From NCBI GenBank assembly GCA_910578095.1, contig CAJTOZ010000002.1, forward strand, positions 78,851 through 142,850: DNA of 64,000 bases. The letters run 5' to 3'. This document shows, piece by piece, positions 39,791-49,160 of the stretch. The translations under genes were made by a program, and so were the position numbers. The notes below the pieces were generated by a model. The model saw only the letters and a list, made by a program, of their open reading frames with translations. It had not been told where the DNA came from and ran no database searches. Within the stretch, counting starts at the first letter, position 1. Each line of letters opens with the position of its first letter. Origin of the DNA: an uncultured Muribaculaceae bacterium (GTDB lineage: Bacteria > Bacteroidota > Bacteroidia > Bacteroidales > Muribaculaceae).

Positions 39791-40950
39791 TGCTTACACG
39801 CCAGTCAATCCCCACCCCAGTCTATCTCGTGCGCGAGGAAGCTCTGCGACGCAATCTCGATCTGATCGCCGATGTGAGCCGCCGCGCAGGAGTTAAAATC
39901 ATAATGGCCTTCAAGGCCAATGCCTTGTGGCGCACCTTCGATATATTCCGCGAGTACGGCGTGAGCTGCACCGCCAGTTCGCTCAACGAGCTGGAGCTTG
40001 GCCTGGAATTCCTGACCGATGCGGTACATACCTACACACCCGCCTACACACCCGCCACCATCGGGCGTTTTCTTGAGGGCAGTTCGCACATCACATTCAA
40101 CTCGCTCGGACAATGGGAACGCTTCCGTGCCGATGTGGAGCGCCACAACGCCGCATGCCCCGGACGCCGCGTGTCACCGGGACTGCGCGTAAACCCGCGA
40201 TGCTCCGTGGTGGAGACCGACCTCTACAATCCGGCTCTACCGGGATCGCGCTTCGGCGAACAGGCCGAAGCCCTGGCAGCCGGCATGCCTGAAGGTCTTG
40301 AAGGTCTTCACTTCCATGCCTTGTGCGAAAGCTCGGCCGACGATCTGCGCCGCGTGCTGGAAGCGTTTGAAGAGCAGTTCGGCCACCTGCTGCGCAGCGG
40401 CCGAGTGCGCTGGGTAAACATGGGCGGAGGCCATCTCATGACCAAAGAAGGCTACGACACGGATGGCCTGGTGGAAATACTGCGCGGATTCCGCAGCCGC
40501 TACCCGGGCATAGAGGTGATACTCGAACCCGGCAGTGCATTCACATGGCGCACCGGCGACCTGCTCACAAGCGTCGTCGATGTGATGGAAAACGACGGTG
40601 TGCGCACAGCCATCATCGACGCATCCTTCGCCTGCCACATGCCCGACACTCTCGAGATGCCATACCAGCCCGCCGTCACAGAAGCAGTGGCCCCCTCCGA
40701 CACATCACTGCCCTACCGCCTCGGCGGCAACTCATGCCTGAGCGGCGATTACATGGGCGACTGGCACTTCCCGGCCCCGCTGCGCGCCGGAGACCGCCTC
40801 ACCCTGGAGGACATGAATCACTACACCACCGTGAAAACAACGATGTTCAACGGGCTACAGCATCCCGACATAGCCATAGAGCGGCCCGACGGCTCCATCG
40901 AACTCCTGCGCCGCTTCACCTACGACGACTACCGCTCGCGCATGTCATAA
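39790..40950 (+). CDS. nspC: Carboxynorspermidine/carboxyspermidine decarboxylase
   Basis: A 386-aa PLP enzyme of the alanine-racemase fold. PLP Lys43 lies in IMAFKANALW, HFHALCESS and NMGGGHLMT follow, and the C-terminal domain has GNSCLSGDYMGDW with the conserved Cys. It decarboxylates carboxyspermidine or carboxynorspermidine, the last step of spermidine synthesis by the route used by Bacteroidetes. The partner dehydrogenase is not in the window. Translationally coupled to the helicase gene before it (TGATG) and followed by a glycosyltransferase after 27 bp. Confidence 0.94.
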   Translation: MLTRQSIPTPVYLVREEALRRNLDLIADVSRRAGVKIIMAFKANALWRTFDIFREYGVSCTASSLNELELGLEFLTDAVHTYTPAYTPATIGRFLEGSSHITFNSLGQWERFRADVERHNAACPGRRVSPGLRVNPRCSVVETDLYNPALPGSRFGEQAEALAAGMPEGLEGLHFHALCESSADDLRRVLEAFEEQFGHLLRSGRVRWVNMGGGHLMTKEGYDTDGLVEILRGFRSRYPGIEVILEPGSAFTWRTGDLLTSVVDVMENDGVRTAIIDASFACHMPDTLEMPYQPAVTEAVAPSDTSLPYRLGGNSCLSGDYMGDWHFPAPLRAGDRLTLEDMNHYTTVKTTMFNGLQHPDIAIERPDGSIELLRRFTYDDYRSRMS

Positions 40951-40977
40951 CCCTTTCAGACACACACAACTCCGCCC

Positions 40978-41979
40978 ATGCCATTGTTCTCCATCATCAT
41001 CCCCGTGTACAACCGCCCCGACGAGGTGGCCGACCTTCTCGACAGCCTTGAGCGTCAGACCGTGCGTAATTTTGAAGTAGTGCTCGTGGAGGACGGCTCC
41101 ACCGTGCCATGCCGCAGTCAGGCCGAAGCAGCCGCAAGCCGCGGCCTCGACGTGAAGTATTTCGCCAAAGACAACGAAGGACGTTCCATAGCCCGCAATC
41201 ATGGCATGGAACGCGCCACTGGCAGCTATTTCGTGTTCTTCGATTCCGATTGCGTCATTCCGCCGTCCTATTTCGAAACCCTCGAGGCCGAACTCTCAGC
41301 CCATCCTCTCGACTGTTTCGGCGGTCCGGATGCAGCCCACGAATCATTCACCACAACGCAGAAAGCCATAAACTTCGCCATGACTTCGTTCCTGACCACC
41401 GGAGGCATACGCGGAGGCAAGATGCAACTGGAGAAGTTTGTACCCCGCACTTTCAACATGGGCTTCAGCCGTGCCGTCTACGAACGTGTGGGCGGTTTCC
41501 GCGAGATGTTTTCGGAAGACATCGACATGAGCACCCGCATCCGCCGTGCCGGATTCGGCATAGGCCTGCTGCGCAGCGTGCCGGTGTGGCACAAACGTCG
41601 CGGCAATCTGCGCAAGTTCTTCCGTCAGGTATATGTGTTCGGAATGAGCCGGATCACGCTCCATCTCCTCTACCCGGGCTCGCTGAAAATAGTACACACG
41701 TTCCCGGCGCTGTTCGTGCTCGGCAGCTCCGCGTTGCTGCTCCTCGGCATTTTCGCATCGCCATGGTGGCTACTCCCACTGGCCTTGTGGCTCACCGCCA
41801 TCTTCTTCGCAGCTCTCGCACAAAGCCGCAGCCTCGCCGTGGCTTTGAGAGCGGTGCCCGCATCGTGCATCCAGTTATGGGGCTACGGTCTGGGATTCCT
41901 GAAAGCTTTTTTCCTGAAAGTGCTGCTGCGGCGCGGCCGCGATATCAATGAGGAGATACGCCTCCGCAAAGGCAAATAG
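40978..41979 (+). CDS. Glycosyltransferase family 2, membrane-associated
   Basis: A 333-aa GT-A enzyme: FSIIIPVYNRPDEV at the N-terminus, VEDGS, FFDSDCVIPP (DxD region near 82-86) and FSEDIDMSTRIRRAGFGI as the acceptor-site motif. Two hydrophobic helices at about 240-290 anchor it to the membrane. It adds a sugar to a lipid-linked or surface glycan, but neither donor nor acceptor can be read. It has no glycan neighbours except the acyltransferase two genes on. Confidence 0.88.
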   Translation: MPLFSIIIPVYNRPDEVADLLDSLERQTVRNFEVVLVEDGSTVPCRSQAEAAASRGLDVKYFAKDNEGRSIARNHGMERATGSYFVFFDSDCVIPPSYFETLEAELSAHPLDCFGGPDAAHESFTTTQKAINFAMTSFLTTGGIRGGKMQLEKFVPRTFNMGFSRAVYERVGGFREMFSEDIDMSTRIRRAGFGIGLLRSVPVWHKRRGNLRKFFRQVYVFGMSRITLHLLYPGSLKIVHTFPALFVLGSSALLLLGIFASPWWLLPLALWLTAIFFAALAQSRSLAVALRAVPASCIQLWGYGLGFLKAFFLKVLLRRGRDINEEIRLRKGK

Positions 41980-41982
41980 AGC

Positions 41983-42702
41983 ATGAAAGCGCACTCCTCC
42001 GAAATTCCTCAGCCTACACCGCTGATACGCGACCTCGATCCCGAACTGAGACCACGTGAAAAAGCATTGCGCCATGGATTCGATGCGTTGTCCGACGCAG
42101 AGCTTATGGCAATCATATTCGCAACCGGACTGCGCGGAAAAAGCGTAATAGAGCTCAGCCGCGACATCCTGAACGACAACCGCGGCCATCTCTCCCGCGT
42201 GGCGCGCATGTCGCCAAAAGAGCTGTGCGCACGCTACAAAGGCATCGGAGAAGCCAAGGCCCTCACTCTGCTTGCCGCACTGAAACTCGGCGAGCGCACC
42301 GTGGCCGACAGCATGCGCGCCGACAATCCGGCCATGACATCGCCCCAAATCGCCTACGACTATATGGCGCCCCGCCTTGTGAGGCTACCGCACGAGGAAT
42401 TCTGGGTAATGTATCTCAACCAGGCCCACCACGTCATTTCCGAGAGGCGCATCGGCCAGGGAGGCGTATCAGGCACTTATGTGGACGTGCGCCTCGTAAT
42501 AAAGGGGGCGCTCGAAGAACTTGCCTCGGCCATGATCTTGTTCCACAATCACCCTTCCGGCAATCTGCGCCCAAGCCCTCAGGACGAAAATATCACCCGC
42601 AAGATCCGGGATGCCGCATCTATCTTCGACATCCGCCTCAACGACCATATTATAATAACCTCAGGCGCATATTTCTCATTTCATGACGAAGGAAAAATCT
42701 GA
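41983..42702 (+). CDS. radC: RadC family JAB/MPN protein
   Basis: A 239-aa protein with an N-terminal helix-hairpin-helix region (YKGIGEAKA at 85-93) and a C-terminal JAB domain. Zinc ligands His188, His190 and Asp201 fit the HxH-x10-D signature (FHNHPSGNLRPSPQD). Despite the name, a repair role is not established for this family. It begins 3 bp after the glycosyltransferase stop; its end overlaps the acyltransferase start by 20 bp. Confidence 0.94.
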   Translation: MKAHSSEIPQPTPLIRDLDPELRPREKALRHGFDALSDAELMAIIFATGLRGKSVIELSRDILNDNRGHLSRVARMSPKELCARYKGIGEAKALTLLAALKLGERTVADSMRADNPAMTSPQIAYDYMAPRLVRLPHEEFWVMYLNQAHHVISERRIGQGGVSGTYVDVRLVIKGALEELASAMILFHNHPSGNLRPSPQDENITRKIRDAASIFDIRLNDHIIITSGAYFSFHDEGKI

Positions 42703-43726
42703 CAGCGGCAGACTTCTGTATATCGACAATCTGCGGGTGCTGGCATGCTTTCTCGTACTGCTCACCCATTCGGTGATGCCGCACACGGGCTCAACACACG
42801 AAGGCTTCTGGATGTATACCATGTCATTTGCAGGAAGCCCTTCCTCCGAATTGTTTCTTGCTTTATCAGGCACGGTGCTGCTGCCCGTCCACACGGGTTT
42901 CCGCAACTTCTACAGGAGGCGCTTCTCCAAGCTCCTGCCACCACTCATCATCTGGTCGGTGCTGGGGGTGATGCTGTACACCTACACAAAGGGATGGACA
43001 TGGCATCAGGCCGCTACTGTCATCCTGCAGATTCCTTTCCAGCCGGCTATCAGCGTCTACTGGTTTGTCTACGTAATGATAGGCCTGTATCTATTTGCCC
43101 CGTTCATATCGCCATGGCTCACAGGTGCCTCCCGGCGGCAGATCAGATTGTTTCTGGGGATATGGTGCGTCAGCATGATGTATCCGTGGCTGTCCCACTT
43201 TTTCCCGGAGCTGATAGCACGATACTATCTTTCAGGCAGCTATTACTGGGAGTTCTGCTATTTCGGCGGCTTTCTCGGATACTGGATATTGGGGTACTAC
43301 CTAAACAAATATCCCATTAAGATAGGCTGCAACCGGAGATGGATATCCCTCTGCGCCCTCTCCATCCTATACCCGACGATAATAATTTCTCTCAAGTTCG
43401 GCAATTCCTACAGCCCGGAACTCATAGACAATCTTCAGATAGGAAGCGCCATCGCTGTGGCGATGCTCTACACCGTAATGCAGAACGTACGTCCCGGAAA
43501 ACGCACTCAACTTATACTATCGTCCATAGCCAAATACTCCTATTGCATATATCTCACCCATATCTTCATCGCCCGCGAACTCTACTGGGGAGTGCTTGAC
43601 AGCAGCGGCTTTCATGTGGTGCCACGTACGCTTATAACGGCCCTGCTCACACTCGCCACCGGCTATGTGCTCACCGGCATTATCGCCCGTATTCCATTCG
43701 GAAGATACGTCACCGGAACTAGATAA
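42683..43726 (+). CDS. Acyltransferase family 3 membrane protein
   Basis: A 347-aa integral membrane O-acyltransferase with about ten helices. It has the conserved N-terminal block LLYIDNLRVLACFLVLLTHS (H27 region) and SKLLPPLIIWSVLG, and a late SYCIYLTHIF with His. It acetylates or succinylates surface glycans or lipids. G+C content looks lower than neighbours and codon use is less biased, as often seen for surface-modification genes (by eye). It overlaps radC by 20 bp. Confidence 0.9.
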   Translation: MTKEKSDSGRLLYIDNLRVLACFLVLLTHSVMPHTGSTHEGFWMYTMSFAGSPSSELFLALSGTVLLPVHTGFRNFYRRRFSKLLPPLIIWSVLGVMLYTYTKGWTWHQAATVILQIPFQPAISVYWFVYVMIGLYLFAPFISPWLTGASRRQIRLFLGIWCVSMMYPWLSHFFPELIARYYLSGSYYWEFCYFGGFLGYWILGYYLNKYPIKIGCNRRWISLCALSILYPTIIISLKFGNSYSPELIDNLQIGSAIAVAMLYTVMQNVRPGKRTQLILSSIAKYSYCIYLTHIFIARELYWGVLDSSGFHVVPRTLITALLTLATGYVLTGIIARIPFGRYVTGTR

Positions 43727-43771
43727 CATATTTTAACTTTTATGGGCCACAGCTGGGCACACAACGCGTGA

Positions 43772-43779
43772 TAACTTTG
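43772..43779 (+). promoter_or_regulatory. -7 box before the small ORF at 43806
   Basis: TAACTTTG on the plus strand, 26 bp before the ATG; no clear TTTG at -33. Confidence 0.5.
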
Positions 43780-43805
43780 CAGCATAACCAATAAAATCCA
43801 CTGCA

Positions 43806-43979
43806 ATGACCACAAAACTCGCTCCCCGCACCCTGCGCACTCTGCGCAGCCTTCCTCGCCGCGACCGCCGCACCATGGCATGGGCACTCTGCGGCCATAT
43901 AGCCGAAAAACACCTCACTCCGCTACAGCTTATGACCCTCGGCGTGCTGCGTCTATACCAGCGGCAGGCCGCAGTGTGA
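43806..43979 (+). CDS. Small basic protein, unknown (57 aa)
   Basis: A short ORF beginning MTTKLAPRTLRTLRSLPRRD and ending LRLYQRQAAV. The N-terminal half is rich in Arg, the C-terminal half looks like an amphipathic or short hydrophobic helix. It has a -7 box at a proper distance and GC-rich, gene-like codon third positions. I do not recognise a family. Between it and the dnaE promoter lies only 54 bp. It could be a small nucleic-acid-binding or membrane-active peptide (speculation). Confidence 0.45.
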   Translation: MTTKLAPRTLRTLRSLPRRDRRTMAWALCGHIAEKHLTPLQLMTLGVLRLYQRQAAV

Positions 43980-44033
43980 CACACCGCCCACATAAAAATT
44001 ATTAACAGCGCCGCGCGCTTGCGATTTTTTTCG

Positions 44034-44041
44034 TAACTTTG
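44034..44041 (+). promoter_or_regulatory. -7 box of the dnaE operon
   Basis: TAACTTTG on the plus strand, 41 bp before the dnaE start codon. Confidence 0.6.
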
Positions 44042-44082
44042 GGAGTTTTTAAGCCCGAACCACATCACCCGCGCGCATACGC

Positions 44083-47000
44083 ATGACCCCATTCGTTCAT
44101 CTACACGTACACTCCCAATACTCCGTTCTCGACGGCCAGGCCTCAATCTCAAGCATCGTTGACAAGGCTATGGCCGACGGCATGGGCGGCGTGGCCCTCA
44201 CCGACCACGGCACCATGTATGGTGTCAAGGAATTCACCAACTACATCAAAAAGAAAAACGGAAAGACCAAGGACGCCATAAAGGAGGCCGAGAATGCTGC
44301 GAAAAAAGCACGCGAGGAAGGGGATGAGGCGGCAGCTGCCGAAGCCGAGGCCCAGGCCGACAGCCTGCGCAAAAAAATATTCAAGCCCATCATAGGCTGC
44401 GAGATGTATGTGGCGGAAAAGGACTTGCACGAGCATATCGACCGCCGCGATACCGGACGACACCTCGTGGTACTCGCAAAGAACGAAAAGGGCTACCACA
44501 ACCTCATCAAACTTGTCAGCCAGGCATGGACCGAGGGATACTACTCCCATCCCCGCACCGACAAGCCCACCATCGCAGCCCATCGCGAAGGGCTGATAAT
44601 ATGCTCAGCATGTCTCGGCGGAGAACTGCCGAAACTGCTTACCGCCGGCGATGAAGAAGGCGCCGACCGATGCGTGGCATGGTGGAAGGAAATTTTCGGC
44701 GACGACTATTATATCGAATTACAGCGGCATAAGGCCACTGTGCCGCGTGCCAACCACGAAGCCTACGAGCTGCAACGGCGCATCGAGCCGCAACTGATAG
44801 CTCTCGCCCGCAAATACGATGTGAAACTCGTGGCCACAAACGACGTCCATTTCACCAACGAAGAGGATGCCGAAGCCCACGACCGCCTGATATGCCTCAG
44901 CACCGGAAAACTACTCGACGACCCCGACCGCATGCTCTATTCCAAACAGGAATGGCTGAAAACGCAGGCGGAGATGAACGAAGTGTTCGCCGACATCCCC
45001 GAGGCACTTGCCTCCACGGCCGAGATACTCGACAAGGTGGAGACATACAGCATTGACCATGCGCCCATCATGCCGAACTTCGCCATTCCCGAAAGTTTCG
45101 GAACAGAAGAGGAGTATCGCAGCCGCATCACCGAGCAGGAACTGTTCGACGAGTTCACACGCGATGAAAACGGCAATGTGGTGTTGTCGCAGGAGGCAGC
45201 TGAGGCCAAGATCAAAAAACTCGGCGGCTACGACAAGCTGTACCGCATAAAATTTGAGGCCGACTATCTGCGCAAGCTCGCCTACGATGGCGCGGCCAAG
45301 CGCTACGGCACGCCGCTGAGCCATGAGGTGGACGAGCGAATCAAATTTGAGCTCCACATCATGAAAACCATGGGTTTTCCCGGCTACTTCCTCATCGTGG
45401 AGGATTTCATACGTGCCGGACGTGAGCAGCTCGGTGTCAAGATAGGACCCGGACGTGGGTCGGCAGCCGGCTCCGTAGTGGCATACTGTCTTGGAATCAC
45501 CCAGATCGACCCCCTGAAATACGACTTGCTTTTCGAACGCTTCCTCAACCCCGACCGCATATCGCTGCCGGATATCGACATCGACTTCGACGACGACGGC
45601 CGCGAGGACGTGCTCCGATACGTAACACAAAAATACGGCGAGGAGAAGGTGGCCCACATCATCACCTACGGCACAATGGCGGCCAAATCGGCCCTTAAGG
45701 ACGTTGCGCGTGTGGTGCAGCTGCCGCTGCCGGAGAGCAACCGCATAGCCGGCCTTGTGCCCAAGCGCATGCCGGAAGTCAACGGCAAGGAGCTGAAGAC
45801 CACACTCAAGAACTGCTACGAATACGTTGAGGAATTCAAGACCGAGCTGCAGAACCCCAATCCGCTCGTGAAGGACACCCTGCGCTATGCCCTCGCCCTG
45901 GAAGGCAACGTGCGTAACACCGGCGTGCACGCCTGCGGCGTCATCATCTGCCGCGACGACGTCACCGACTGGGTGCCCGTCAGCACCGCCGATGACAAAA
46001 AAGACGGCAAGGTGCTCGTGACACAGTACGAAGGATCTGTGATCGAGGAAACCGGCCTTATCAAGATGGACTTCCTCGGGCTCAAGACACTTTCCATCAT
46101 CAAGGAAGCCATAGCCAACATCAAGCAGCGACGCGGCATTGATGTGGATATCGACAACATCCCGCTCGACGACCCCAAGACCTATCAGCTGTATTGCGCC
46201 GGACGCACTATAGGCACGTTCCAGTTTGAATCCACGGGCATGCAGCGCTACCTCCGCGAACTGCAGCCCAGCACCTTCGAGGATCTCATAGCCATGAACG
46301 CCCTCTACCGTCCGGGGCCCATGCAATATATCCCCGACTTCATCGCACGAAAGCATGGCAAAGCGCCCATCGTCTACGACATCCCCGAGATGGAAAAATA
46401 CCTCAAGGACACGTACGGCGTAACTGTCTATCAGGAACAGGTCATGCTGCTGAGCCGCCTGCTCGCCGGATTCACGCGCGGCCAGAGCGACACCTTGCGC
46501 AAGGCCATGGGTAAAAAGCTCATAGCCAAGATGGAGGAGCTTAAAGAGGTGTTTTTCAAAGGCGGCCAGGAGCGAGGACACGATGTCAAGGTGCTCGGTA
46601 AAATATGGGACGACTGGAAGCAGTTCGCATCCTACGCCTTCAACAAGAGCCATGCCACGTGCTACAGCTGGGTAGCCTTCCAGACAGCCTACCTAAAGGC
46701 CAACTACCCATCGGAATACATGGCGGCGGTGCTCAGCCGCAACCTCAACGATATCACCAAGCTCGTAGGCTTCATGGACGAATGCAAAGCCATGAAGATA
46801 CGCGTACTCGGGCCCGACATCAACGAATCACGCATAAGTTTCAGCGTCAACGCCGGAGGCGACATACGCTTCGGCCTCATGGCCATCAAGGGTGTGGGCG
46901 AAGGTGTCGCGAAAGCCATCATCGCCGAAAGAGACCTCAACGGCCCCTACCGCGACATCTACGATGTGGTGGAGCGCATACCCGCCGGGGCCATCAACCG

Positions 47001-47883
47001 CAAGGTGCTCGAGAGCCTGGCTCTGGCCGGAGCGTTCGACTGCTTTCAGGAGATACAGCGTGAGGACTTCTTCGCCGAGACGCCACGCGGGGGCACCCTC
47101 GCCGATACGCTCATACGCTACGGCGCCCAGACACAGAATTCACGCAGAGAACAGCAGGCATCGCTGTTCGGCGACGACGACGAAGTGGTCAACGCCGCAA
47201 GCCGGCCGCCCATAGAGCATGCCTTGCCATGGACTGCCATCGCCCGTCTCGAACGCGAGCGCGAACTGGTGGGCATCTACATGTCGGCCCACCCGCTCGA
47301 CCCATACTTCATAGAGCTGAACTACGGGGTCAAGTGCACGGTGGCCCAGCGCGAGGAACTTGTGCCGCAGGACGGAATGGAGATAACATTCGGTGGTCTG
47401 GTGCTTTCCAACACCGCCAAAACCACACGCAAGGGCGATCCGATGCAGGTGATAAAAATCGAAGACTTCACCGGCACCACCGAAATCATACTCTTCGGCC
47501 GAAGCATCTACGAGTACAACCACCTGTGCCAGCCCGGCACGCCTGTGCTCGTCACCGGCTCTTACGGCAAGGGGCGCTTCGGCGACGAAGTGAGATTCCG
47601 TCTCGACTCCGTGCGTCTGCTCGACGACATCAAAGGCTCCCTTGTCGATGGAATCACCCTCAAGGTGGCCGACGACATGCTCACCCCCGAATTCGGCGGT
47701 ATAATAAACGACATAATAGGCCGGTCGAGCGACAATCTCGGGAGCCTGTCGTTCAATATTTTCTCACCGCGCTACAATCGCAAGATCGTAATGCGCTCGG
47801 CAAAGAAAATACCCCTCACCCGAGCCACCCTGCAAGCACTCGACGACAACGACATCGAATACGAGGTGCACCGCATACACTGA
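44083..47883 (+). CDS. dnaE: DNA polymerase III subunit alpha
   Basis: Replicative DNA polymerase catalytic subunit of 1266 aa. N-terminal PHP domain (FVHLHVHSQYSVLDG, ALTDHGTMYG), with a charged Lys/Glu/Ala helix inserted at about residues 60-95. Polymerase core with GPGRGSAAGSVVAYCLGI and the catalytic PDIDIDF (496-502), then the helix-hairpin-helix and an OB domain (about 1085-1170, TFGGLVLSNTAKTTRKG). It is longer than E. coli DnaE, as is usual in Bacteroidetes. trxA follows after 45 bp. Confidence 0.97.
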   Translation: MTPFVHLHVHSQYSVLDGQASISSIVDKAMADGMGGVALTDHGTMYGVKEFTNYIKKKNGKTKDAIKEAENAAKKAREEGDEAAAAEAEAQADSLRKKIFKPIIGCEMYVAEKDLHEHIDRRDTGRHLVVLAKNEKGYHNLIKLVSQAWTEGYYSHPRTDKPTIAAHREGLIICSACLGGELPKLLTAGDEEGADRCVAWWKEIFGDDYYIELQRHKATVPRANHEAYELQRRIEPQLIALARKYDVKLVATNDVHFTNEEDAEAHDRLICLSTGKLLDDPDRMLYSKQEWLKTQAEMNEVFADIPEALASTAEILDKVETYSIDHAPIMPNFAIPESFGTEEEYRSRITEQELFDEFTRDENGNVVLSQEAAEAKIKKLGGYDKLYRIKFEADYLRKLAYDGAAKRYGTPLSHEVDERIKFELHIMKTMGFPGYFLIVEDFIRAGREQLGVKIGPGRGSAAGSVVAYCLGITQIDPLKYDLLFERFLNPDRISLPDIDIDFDDDGREDVLRYVTQKYGEEKVAHIITYGTMAAKSALKDVARVVQLPLPESNRIAGLVPKRMPEVNGKELKTTLKNCYEYVEEFKTELQNPNPLVKDTLRYALALEGNVRNTGVHACGVIICRDDVTDWVPVSTADDKKDGKVLVTQYEGSVIEETGLIKMDFLGLKTLSIIKEAIANIKQRRGIDVDIDNIPLDDPKTYQLYCAGRTIGTFQFESTGMQRYLRELQPSTFEDLIAMNALYRPGPMQYIPDFIARKHGKAPIVYDIPEMEKYLKDTYGVTVYQEQVMLLSRLLAGFTRGQSDTLRKAMGKKLIAKMEELKEVFFKGGQERGHDVKVLGKIWDDWKQFASYAFNKSHATCYSWVAFQTAYLKANYPSEYMAAVLSRNLNDITKLVGFMDECKAMKIRVLGPDINESRISFSVNAGGDIRFGLMAIKGVGEGVAKAIIAERDLNGPYRDIYDVVERIPAGAINRKVLESLALAGAFDCFQEIQREDFFAETPRGGTLADTLIRYGAQTQNSRREQQASLFGDDDEVVNAASRPPIEHALPWTAIARLERERELVGIYMSAHPLDPYFIELNYGVKCTVAQREELVPQDGMEITFGGLVLSNTAKTTRKGDPMQVIKIEDFTGTTEIILFGRSIYEYNHLCQPGTPVLVTGSYGKGRFGDEVRFRLDSVRLLDDIKGSLVDGITLKVADDMLTPEFGGIINDIIGRSSDNLGSLSFNIFSPRYNRKIVMRSAKKIPLTRATLQALDDNDIEYEVHRIH

Positions 47884-47928
47884 ACAAGCAATCAACAAAC
47901 AACAACATAAAAATCATATCAAACCAAT

Positions 47929-48252
47929 ATGGCACATACATTCACCGACGAGAACGTTCACGACATCATTGCTTCCGGCAAACCCGTAGCCGTAGATTTC
48001 TGGGCCACATGGTGCGGCCCCTGCGTGGCCATGGCCCCCACCATCGACAAGATAGCCGAGGAATATGAGGGACGCGTGGTCGTGGGCAAATACAACATGG
48101 ACGAGCAGAACGATCTCGCCGTGGAATGCCGTGTAATGGCACTCCCCACCATCCTGTTCTTCAAGGATGGAAAGAAAACATCGCTGCGCCTCGCAGGCTC
48201 TCAGAGCTACGAGGCTATCAAGGAAAAGATCGAGGAACTCCTCAAGCTCTGA
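47929..48252 (+). CDS. trxA: Thioredoxin
   Basis: A 107-aa cytoplasmic disulfide reductase with the active site WCGPC (28-32), the PTILFFKDGKK segment with the conserved cis-proline, and the full alpha/beta fold. It reduces protein disulfides using thioredoxin reductase, which is not in the window. It lies between dnaE and the DUF5106 gene. Confidence 0.97.
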   Translation: MAHTFTDENVHDIIASGKPVAVDFWATWCGPCVAMAPTIDKIAEEYEGRVVVGKYNMDEQNDLAVECRVMALPTILFFKDGKKTSLRLAGSQSYEAIKEKIEELLKL

Positions 48253-48257
48253 CCCCC

Positions 48258-49160
48258 ATGCGCCAGTATTTTCTCGCCATGCTCGCCGCGGCCGCGCTTT
48301 CGCCGGCCATTGGCGCATCGGCACAGAACGCCGCCAAGCGGCCGGAATTGTTTCCGTACCCGCAGCCTCCGGAAGGCATCACCCTGCTGCGCGAGCGCTG
48401 CAACTTCCTTGTGTACCATTTCTGGGACCGCGCCGACCTGAAAAAGGTGTTCGACCGCCCGGAGGGCCTCAACGCGGCTTTCGGCGACTGGATCTCATTC
48501 ATGCCCTACTGTGCCGCCGACACCGCCCACATGGCCATACGCAGCTTTCTGAAGGACGTGTCCAAGGATGGAAAAAAACTGCTGCGTGCGGCACACATGG
48601 CCGAAAACTGGACCTATAGCGACACCGCTGCCATAGTCAGCGACGAGCTTTACCAACCATTTGCCGCTGCCGCTGCCACCAGCAAGAAGATACCCGCCGC
48701 CGAGCGGGAGCACTTCGCACGCCATCTGCGACGCATCAACACCACATCCCTCGGGCAGACCATGCCTGCACTGCCCTACACCGCCACCGACGGCACAGCG
48801 CGCCTGCTCGAAACCGACAGCGTGAGCAGCATGATCGTGATTGCCGACCCGGACGACACCGATGCCACCACCGCTGCCATACGCTTCAGCATCGACCCCG
48901 CCACCCGCAGCCTGGTGGAGAGCGGCGACCTGCGCATTGCATGGTTCTACCCCGGCGAGCTCACCGAAGCCAAGGCCGAGGCCCTCGCCAAGCTCCCCGA
49001 CACATGGACCAAAGGTGTAATGCCCGAAATGGATGAATATTTCACCATACGCATCCGTCCCGCCATATATCTGCTCGATGAGAACCAGCGTATCATACTG
49101 AAGGACCGTCCCTACACAATGGCGCTCCAAGTGTTCAACGTCATGGTATCGCAGCAATGA
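48258..49160 (+). CDS. DUF5106 protein with a thioredoxin-like half lacking cysteines
   Basis: A 300-aa exported protein (signal MRQYFLAMLAAAALSPAIGASAQ). Residues about 30-165 match DUF5106 (LRERCNFLVYHFWDRADL), which usually precedes a TlpA-like thiol-disulfide domain. The second half (about 170-295) has the same layout: MPALPYTATDG, SMIVIADPDDTDATTAA and IRIRPAIYLLDENQRIILKD with Pro268 at the cis-proline position. However, the place where active members have DPDCxxC reads DPDDTDA (197-203), so no redox pair exists. A longer frame from 48126 overlaps trxA and is rejected. It starts 5 bp after trxA and overlaps mnmA by 4 bp. Confidence 0.82.
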   Translation: MRQYFLAMLAAAALSPAIGASAQNAAKRPELFPYPQPPEGITLLRERCNFLVYHFWDRADLKKVFDRPEGLNAAFGDWISFMPYCAADTAHMAIRSFLKDVSKDGKKLLRAAHMAENWTYSDTAAIVSDELYQPFAAAAATSKKIPAAEREHFARHLRRINTTSLGQTMPALPYTATDGTARLLETDSVSSMIVIADPDDTDATTAAIRFSIDPATRSLVESGDLRIAWFYPGELTEAKAEALAKLPDTWTKGVMPEMDEYFTIRIRPAIYLLDENQRIILKDRPYTMALQVFNVMVSQQ

